A DNA stretch of 64,000 bases from positions 93,290,152-93,354,151 of the forward strand of contig NC_079213.1 of the NCBI RefSeq assembly GCF_029633865.1, given 5' to 3'. A model generated the notes under the pieces. That model worked only from the letters and a program-made list of their open reading frames with translations, did not search any database and was not told the origin of the DNA. The position numbers were made by a program, and so were the translations under genes. The DNA comes from Lampris incognitus (taxonomy: Eukaryota > Chordata > Actinopteri > Lampriformes > Lampridae). Shown one piece after another: positions 57,079 through 64,000 of this stretch (its first letter is position 1; each line of letters opens with the position of its first letter).

Positions 57079-60000
57079 AGGGGGAGAGACAGAGAAGTAA
57101 TTCTTAACAAGAATTGAGGGCTATTCTGGAAAAGATGCAGAAAGAGTGGAAGATGATTTATGGGTGAGACATAAAAAGACCGCCAGGCTCAAATAAAACA
57201 AGAGAGGAGTAGCAGTGAGACCCCTCCCTCCCTCCCTCGGATGGGGAGGCAGGAAGCCAAGGAGCAGGTGCAGCTCTCTCCATAAATGGTCTCCAGCCAC
57301 GTCATGTGACGCAACAGCAGCCAACAGTCAACAACACAGAATCGCCAGGAAAATGGAGGCAGCTCAGGCTTAGGGGAGGTGGAGGAGGAGGAGAAGCCAG
57401 CATCATAGGGACTATTAGCTTCTGAGTGATGTTCTGCCTTATTCCTGACTGAGAGGAAATGGTAATGAACAAGGGCACTGGTTATAAGAAACGTGTGAAG
57501 TGCATTCGCTCAGCTGAATCCTCTCTGACAGAGCCAGCCCTCTCCTCTTTCCATAAGGTAAGCACCACCAGCCATCCTCTGATGAGATTTAGATATTGGC
57601 GATGTCGGTCGCTGCCACTGGAGGAGATGACGTAGCCATTTAGATGACAGATAAAAGAAATGATCACAGAAATCCCTTTTTTATTGTATGACTGTGGCTG
57701 TATTGGACAGGGAAAGTGGCTTCATTCCCAACAAAAGAAACCTCGCAATGGTAATTACTGTATGGGTCTTGGGGGAATAGGGCTAAATTGTTCATCGATG
57801 CTGCAGGATGCATGCTGGTATCGTTGCCACAGGCTGTTGCCAGTGTCATTGGTGACTCAGGAGGGGCTGACTGATCTCACAATGTACGTCTGCAGATTCA
57901 GAGAGAGAGCAAGAGAGAGAGAGAGGAGGGGGATAAATGGGTTGCAGTGTATGGAGATATGTATAAAGAGGCTCATTGCTGAATAACACTGCACCATGGC
58001 AGTCGGTCTGTTGGTCTGTCTGTCTTTTTTGCAGATGTTACTATTTACAATCACATCCCTGTTTTCTGTTAGTGTCATAGTGCTTCTGGATGTTTCTGAT
58101 ACACAGGAAAACCAAACTTACACATGTAAAAGCACTTCAGCCAAAATGTGAATGCCTGCACGCACGCATGCACACACACTCAAAGAACCAACACACATGC
58201 ATGCGTTTGCACATACGCACACATACACACATGCACACAGTACAGCCTAGTTAATTTTAATGTTAATATCCTTTCTTGTACTTCTGTCAGTGGTACATAA
58301 CAGTGCAAGGGGAAGCAAAGCAGCCTTGCTGCCTGCCTCTGTGCTGTAACACACAGCAAGAGTGAAGACTACTTGTCTCTATCCCCGCACTCGCTCTCCT
58401 TCACTCTCTCCCCAATTCTACATGATCCCCTTTCCTCCTCTGTCTCTACTCTCTCCTCCTTTCCCTCTCTGCTTCTTTGCCTTTCAGCCCTATAATCCTC
58501 ATTACTCCTGAGAGAGAAGTTAATCACCATCTTTGCTCTCCTCTGCTTGCTCCTGTTTGTGATGAGCCAGATCAGTGACAGCACCCATGCCCCTACTGAT
58601 GGGGGGGGGGGGGGCATGGGCATGGATCCATTGAACACCAGCCTAATGACAATTAGGCAATTTAACGTGAGGCCAGATAGTTCAAATGTATGACCGGAGA
58701 ATACTGCCTTGGAAAAAGAGCAGTCTCAGGCCGAGTCAATCTACTAATTATGAGTGTAATGTTGGGGACCCCTCAAGCTGGTGTAGAGTACAGTCTTACC
58801 ATTGTAATGCTGAACCTGAAGACCTCCCCATCATCTAGTGATTGACTAGGTTTGAAGTGGCAAATGGGCCATGAAGAGTTACTCTAGTGGACACAGTTTC
58901 TGACACGTTATCACAAAGATTGCTCACAAACAGTGGGCTTTACACTCAAGTTAACCAGCATTATTCTCCCTGCAGACCACTACCAGAGTACGGAGACATG
59001 GAATCCTCCTGTGGTCTCACCGACGACAGAGCCTGTACGTACAACCAGAGAACTGGACTATTATATTTACTGATGCATTACAACTCTTTTTGCTTATTCC
59101 TGGAGATGAGATGAGATGAGATGAGATGAGATGAGATGAGATGAGATGAGATGCAATAAAGGTGAGATGCGATAAAGGTGAGATGAAGATGAGATTGAGA
59201 TGAGATGAGATACTTTAAACTTTTATTCCTCCCCAAGGGGATATTAAAGTTGTCAAAGCAGCCATGAGAGAGTCAGCATTTACAGAAATGGAAAAAATAA
59301 AGGTGGTATAGTGAAGAATAAAATGTTCTCCCAGAAGAAAGTACCATATACACAAGATAATATGAACAAAAAGTATGTAATATAAGTGCAAAATGTATGG
59401 GCAACATGTGCAAAATGTGCAGTATAATAAGAGCAAAGTGACAAAATATGCAATATATGATGGAAAAAGTGTAAATCTGCATGTGCAGAATGCATAGACA
59501 ACATGGACAAAAAGTGCAGAATATACAGTGTATGACAGTAGGTTATATGACAGTACAGTGACTACATAGTAAAAGTAGCTATCGGTTATTAGTTGTGTGA
59601 CATCTATCCCTTCTGCTGTTCTGTAAAATACCAATAAAAGCCATGCGGTGTGATGTCCTCCATCTGCCTCTCTTGTCCTGCCCTAGTAACCCCTGACACC
59701 CTGAAGGAGGATGGAGGTGGTTCATCTGCCCACAATAAGCGGCGTACGCTGATTGCCCCAGAGATGAACCTTTCGTTGGACCAAAGCGAGGGCTCTTTAC
59801 TGTCAGACGACTTCTTGGATACACCAGACGACCTGGACATTAATGTGGATGACATCGATACGCCAGATGAGACCGACTCACTGGAGTTCGTCACCAATGG
59901 CAATGACCTGGAGTGGGAGGGTAAGGAGTCAGAAACACATGGACATATTACATTACATTACATTACAGTCATTTAGCTGACGCTTTTATCCAAAGTGACT

Positions 60001-61552
60001 TACAATAAGTGCATTTAACGAAGGAAATCAGGAGAACTGCAAGTCATCAGAGGTCATAAGTGCATCTTCTCTCTAAACAAGCATCTAAGAGCAAAACCAG
60101 TGCTAAAGTAAAAGCGCAAGAAAGATGTTTTTTATTTATGAGTGAATACAATAAGTGCTAAAAGCAAGTGACAGGGTAGCAGTTCTTGAAGAGGTGAGTT
60201 TTCAACCTGCGCTGAAAGATGGGCAGCGACTCCGCTGTCCTGACATCAGTGGGGAGGTCATTCCACCACTGTGGGGCCAGGACAAAAAAGAGCTGGGACC
60301 GGGTCGATCGGCAGCAAGGGCCTCTGAGTGACGGGGCAACCAGGCGTCCCGAGGCAGCAGAGCGAAGTTGTCGGGCGGGGGTGTAGGGCTTGACCATGGC
60401 CTGGAGATAGGAAGGGGCTGTTCCTTTCACTGCCCTGTAGGCTAGCACCAGAGTCTTAAACTGGATGCGAGTAGCCACACAACTACCCTTCTCATGTGTG
60501 GGAGAACTTACGGCATAGACACAAATGCTAAGTGTCTATGTGTGCCCAGATGTCATGAGCCATGTGTGAACTATACTATACTATCTCTTTTTGCATTGGG
60601 GTGTTTGTCTCAGAGAGAACTTACAATGAGTAAGTGGTAATAAAACATCCATGACGCAAGCTTGTGTGTACTTGTTGTATATGTGCAGATCTGTGCCTTA
60701 GAGACAAATATCTAAATGAGCATCACCTATGATTCAACATGGCCGAATGCAGTTGAGTGTAACAATTTCCCTGTTATGTCAAATGCAAAGACCGTGCAGC
60801 ATTAAAACCGCCTATAACACACACACTAAACGAAACAACAAGATTAGATTTACAAGAATAAATAAATTATTTGCATATGAATAGTTTGCTAATGCACCAC
60901 CACATTTTGTTGGTGATTGTAGGAATAGCACAGCTGATCTTTATAGTGAATGGATGATGGATCAACCCCATTAAAGCTGATATCCACAACGTTTCTCTTA
61001 TTTTCTTTATTAATAAATCATAAATAGATCATTTCATCCAACCAGACCACAGAGACAGGATACATAATACTAACCGGCGTCATTGCCATGGTTGGACACA
61101 AGGGCGTCGAATTTGGTCCCTGCCAATATTTAGTAACTACTGAATAGTCCCTGGCAATAATTTTGATTAAATAAATTCAAATATAACCGCTGTTGTCCGT
61201 CGGCGTCTAGTCAATGTATTTGGTACACAAACGTTTAACAGCTCTTGCGCTCTCCTACAAGCCCCGCCCTCTAACCCAATATCGCTAACTTGATTGGCTT
61301 TGCCGTTTCTTGCTAACGTGTGATAGGCTGTAGCTAACATCTAGTTGTAAGACGCGCCAAGCTCCGTCAACTACTAGATAAGTGAGAAAGACGCCGTCCT
61401 TACTAACAGTTCATATGTTCCGCCATACGTTTGTTTATTTAGTAGGCTAACATGTGCATCTTTAACAATAAGCGGTCACAGATTCGGCGTTCGTTATACC
61501 TGGGTAGCTAGACGTATTTTGATATCAGACTTTTAGAGGTTGCATTAACGTG

Positions 61553-61600
<48 letters not shown>

Positions 61601-63883
61601 GCAGTTCGGCTAATTTGGTGATATGCTTAGCTCAGGATGGCAGGCAAAAAAAAAGGTAGACATTAGGAGCTACTTTACAACAAGTCAGTGTGAGTCACAG
61701 AATATTTTCTCAGTTGCTAACGTGTGGCGTCAAAAAGAATGGTAATAATGATACTCAACTCAGCTATCAATGGTTTTCCTCACTGTTTATATGGCATGCA
61801 ACAATGTGTTATTTTGTCAGGTGACAGAAGCAACCTGACCGTTGACCGTGTAGTAGCTCAGACAGGAGGAGAGGCAGGTGGAGATGCAGGGTCACAGGTG
61901 AGGTCAAATAATGACTGGCTGATAGGTTAGTAGTGAGATTCAGTATTGTGACAAATGTTGGGCTGATGATGTACTGTATAACAATGGTTCATCAATGTGT
62001 GTTTGAAATGAGAGCTTTGAATAGGCACATGTTGTCTCACTCGTCATATGGCATGCATGCATTAATGTGTTATTTTATCAGGTGACAGAAGCAATCCTGC
62101 CAGGTATTTGTTCAGGTATTTGAATCTGTTCAGGCAGAGGAGGGGAGGCAGGGTCGCGGGTGAGGCCTAGGCTTGTAACAACGTGATTATAAGAAAGATT
62201 ATAAGATATTAGAATATGAAATTGCGGTCAGAAGTCTCTCGTGAATGCAAAAAGCCTCAGCTTCCAGGGGAGCCCCTGCGGACCGCTTACATGCCCCCAC
62301 CAATGTTGGTTGAAGACACTCTTCGGTCTCCATGTAATGCTAATGACATTTTCTGGCCAGGTAGATCAAACATTGATGCAGTGGCAAACACATGCGTGTT
62401 GGAAACAACTCCAGCCGGAAAAAGGTTTGAAACATGATGCCGATATGGCCTTACTTTTGTTGGACACACAATCGATATTACTGCAGAACAGTTATATGAT
62501 ATATTTTGATGACATTTGTAATCCATTAGACTGTCTGAATTAGCTTTGGTTCAAGGATGCAACTTTTACATGGGTGGGAACCATTTTCTGCTGAGCTGTT
62601 GGCACATGAGCAACAGTGGCTGCTTGTCAGGTCTGTTTGTCGCTTGTGTCCTCGTTTAACTATGATGGAACATTGTTCTACTGTAATATTGATTGTCCAA
62701 CAGAATCGCCACATCATTGTCACATTTCAAATGAATGAGATAGACTTATTAATAAAGAAAAGTTGTGGATTTCAGCTTTCAACTCAAGTTTTGCTTGTGC
62801 AACTTAACTTATTGCTACCGAAAACAATTTAGATTACACAAAGCAAATTCGTTGCAAAAAGTTTGGTAATTAATATTTTAGAGACCCCAAAAATTTCTCG
62901 AATCACGTTTTCGGGGGAGCTCCTGTCTTTCCACAAGGAGACGATCTCCCCTGGGCTCCTCACACCCTAGCCATCACCCCTTATGCAGATCTTAGCCCTA
63001 ACCTGTAACCCTTTGAAATAATCCATCTCTTATCACAGTTTGGAAAGCTGGTATCCCAAGCATGAATTCCTCTGGCTCACAAACCAACACACGCGCAGAG
63101 GAGCACACACACACTAACACACATACTTACACCTTAGCTCGGATGCTTTGGCAATTTCTATATTCTCAGAAAGCAACAAAGTGCAATGTGCAAAAAGTGT
63201 ATTTTCACACAGAATTAAAACTACAACAAACTGTGTGTCTGTCCAGACGACACGCCGGTAGCCTCAGCCAAAGCGGGGCCCAGCAATGGCTCAGGAGAGG
63301 TGGAGGAGGATGGGACGGGTGGTAATGGACGTCTCTGGAGGACAGTGATCATTGGTGAACAGGAGCACCGTATCGACATGCAGGTCATCCGACCCTACCT
63401 CCGGGTCATCACGCATGGAGGTAGGTGTCAGTCCACTCAGAAACAGATAAATCAAAAGAGACAGGAACCCTCCTAGGCGTAGTACATATTTATTGATTGT
63501 AAATGCTACGCAAAGAAAGAACCTACTTTAAATCTATAATGCAGGTGCATTATTAGGATTCTAATCGGACATTTCCCCGGTATTGTTATCATGATTTTAC
63601 CGTGCTATCGTCATTTTTAAAATCACTAGGATAAGTAGAGAGCTCAGAAGACCAACAACGGTGAAAAAGGAACATGCCTCTAGGTTATCAAGCAGTGTGT
63701 TACAAACAGATTAGCTTCACTTGACCTGAGACATGAGCTTTTTATCCATCTCTAACATCAACATGTCTCTCTCATGGCAGGATACTATGGCGAGGGCCTA
63801 AATGCCATCATCGTTTTCTCCGCTTGTTACCTGCCTGACAGCAGCTGCCCAGACTACCACTACATCATGGAGAACCTCTTCCT
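54525..63883 (+). CDS. atcay: Caytaxin (BNIP2-family adaptor), 5' part of gene; continues beyond the window
   Basis: Five coding exons on the plus strand: 54525-54601, 58976-59034, 59687-59920, 63247-63420, 63781-63883; phases agree and give 215 complete codons plus two bases before a GTGAGT donor. The start [12 protein letters not shown] and the block [19 protein letters not shown] are close to human ATCAY. LEWED around W122 is the W-acidic kinesin light chain-binding motif known in caytaxin; it is split by intron 3. From about residue 165 ([28 protein letters not shown]) the BCH/CRAL-TRIO domain begins; its remainder lies past the right edge (human protein 371 aa). Known role: brain-enriched adaptor that links kinesin-1 to cargo and binds glutaminase; human mutations cause Cayman ataxia. 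It lies head-to-head with zfr2. Introns 1 and 3 hold most of the repeats in this part. Confidence 0.95.
54706..54845 (-). mobile_element. SINE family C fragment
   Basis: Reverse complement of the family C tail (GCGCCCGGGGACCAACTCCAG, then AACCCTAACATGCATGTCTT, given as separate blocks), 100 bases after atcay coding exon 1. The head is missing. Confidence 0.7.
55255..55330 (-). mobile_element. L2 3'-tail relic
   Basis: AATAATAATAATGGATTACA then CCAAAGTGCTTATG is the reverse of an L2 3' terminus; followed by (GAAT)n. Confidence 0.6.
55458..55610. mobile_element. Palindromic Penelope-like fragment: two inverted copies of a hammerhead region
   Basis: The arms (ATATCAACACGGATACTG inward; GTGTTGATAT at the other end) are ~70-base inverted copies around CAGCTGCTA at 55532-55540. 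Both arms carry TGCATAGTA and GAAACAGGCYTGT-type text typical of fish Penelope-like terminal repeats. No reverse transcriptase is present. Bases 55611-55680 continue the same element. Confidence 0.65.
55490..55540 (-). ncRNA. Type I hammerhead ribozyme motif, core intact
   Basis: On the minus strand: CTGATGA (55534-55528), stem II GTGCG-AGA-CGCAC (55527-55515), GAAA (55514-55511), then a four-to-five pair stem III with no loop (ACAGG/CTTGT), cleavage triplet ending in A, and stem I CTACTA pairing with TAGCAG with one mismatch. Very short stem III is the form known from Penelope-like elements, where such ribozymes act best as dimers. The plus-strand arm has CTAATGA and a shortened stem II, so it should be inactive. 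Confidence 0.7.
56085..56440 (+). mobile_element. tRNA-derived SINE, family C, full copy
   Basis: Head AGTGGCCCAGTGGTTAGCAC with B-box-like GATTCGAACCC, body and tail as in 19130-19432, ending CAATAAAGTGTC. Preceded by an (AATG)n tract at 55983-56045. Confidence 0.85.
56995..57075. repeat. (GA)n microsatellite in atcay intron 1
   Basis: About 80 bases of GA repeat, with imperfect GA for 50 bases before it. Confidence 0.9.
59103..59153. repeat. (GAGAT)n pentanucleotide repeat in atcay intron 2
   Basis: Ten near-perfect GAGAT units starting about 70 bases after the atcay exon 2 donor; degenerate units continue to 59210. Confidence 0.9.
59210..59560 (-). mobile_element. Probable LINE 3' UTR fragment
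   Basis: ACTTTTATTCCTCCCCAAGG at the left and repeated AAAAAGTGCA / AAAATGTGCA units resemble the 3' region of the LINE remnant around 7870-7920. No coding remains. Confidence 0.4.
59945..60480 (-). mobile_element. CR1/L2-type LINE 3' end
   Basis: Minus-strand frame 60158-60478 reads [20 protein letters not shown] and [20 protein letters not shown], the usual C-terminal text of these LINEs, followed by a 3' end with TAAATGACTGTAATGTAATG repeats. 5'-truncated; immediately after atcay exon 3. Confidence 0.8.
61637..62543 (+). CDS. Candidate small spliced gene nested in atcay intron 3
   Basis: I do not recognise the product. ATG at 61637 opens MAGKKKG (61637-61655), ending at a GT donor. An exon 61821-61897 (TCAG acceptor, GTGAGG donor) continues the frame for 25 codons, and a third exon from 62232 continues it to TAG at 62541-62543, about 135 aa. 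A diverged duplicate of the middle exon lies at 62082-62159, one base longer; joined instead, it shifts the last exon into another open frame that ends at 62437 (includes [13 protein letters not shown]). A CpG-containing stretch with ATTGGC (61.2-61.5 kb) precedes it and AATAAA at 62751-62756 follows, with a T/G-rich tail after it. It could equally be a domesticated or decayed transposon or a noncoding transcript. Confidence 0.25.
62751..62756 (+). terminator. AATAAA poly(A) signal downstream of the nested candidate gene
   Basis: AATAAA followed within 40 bases by a T-rich and TG-containing stretch, the usual layout of a functional polyadenylation site. Relevant only if the nested transcript exists; otherwise a chance hexamer in an intron. 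Confidence 0.3.
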
Positions 63884-64000
63884 GTGAGTATGCTGAGAGC
63901 TGGCTCCTTACCTTCTGTCTGATGGACGGTGGGCTAGTCCCAGGTTTGGTCATAGATTATCCAACACTTGTCATCAACGGATAAATAACCAACAGGGTTT

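Noticed and set aside
58790-58815. REST/RE1 silencer site for atcay
   Set aside because: TTCAGCATTACAATGG departs from the RE1 consensus at several key positions.
59103-59153. CRISPR-like or tandem regulatory array
   Set aside because: A simple pentanucleotide repeat without spacers.

Overview
The window reads as nuclear genomic DNA of a teleost fish. Three vertebrate protein-coding genes are spread over GT-AG introns packed with tRNA-derived SINEs, L2/CR1- and RTE-type LINEs, MITEs, LTR-element remnants and long dinucleotide microsatellites. Species cannot be named from this sequence. The gene order and orientations, matk (-), zfr2 (-), atcay (+), are the same as those I know from human chromosome 19p13.3, so this is a conserved synteny block.

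Layout. 1-4637: repeats and the 3' flank of matk. 4638-28175: matk on the minus strand, 12 coding exons, 461 codons, all exon phases agree. Its introns carry most of the mobile DNA: five copies of one SINE family, L2 copies with an RTE piece or a SINE nested inside, a mariner-type MITE, a 1.9-kb element with ~100-bp inverted termini holding scrambled Gag/protease sequence, an almost full-length RTE with a 15-bp target duplication, and a second LINE lying between two (CA)n tracts. 28.2-29.4 kb: matk 5' region plus a MITE, then the probable zfr2 poly(A) site. 31425-50890: zfr2 on the minus strand, 19 coding exons, 1045 codons, with a miniature LTR element in intron 1. 50.9-54.5 kb: head-to-head intergenic region. 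54525 to the right edge: the first five coding exons of atcay on the plus strand (215 codons); the rest lies outside.

Functions. MATK is a CSK-family cytoplasmic tyrosine kinase (SH3-SH2-kinase). ZFR2 is a double-stranded-RNA-type zinc-finger protein with a DZF domain. ATCAY (caytaxin) is a neuronal BNIP2-family adaptor with a kinesin light chain-binding motif and a BCH/CRAL-TRIO domain. They are neighbours, not an operon; no shared pathway is implied.

Most unusual structures: (1) a 425-bp TRIM-like element in zfr2 intron 1 whose LTRs carry a tRNA-like pol III promoter; (2) a ~150-bp palindrome in atcay intron 1 with a complete hammerhead-ribozyme core, as in Penelope-like elements; (3) the chimeric inverted-repeat element in matk; (4) a possible small spliced gene nested in atcay intron 3 with two alternative duplicated exons.
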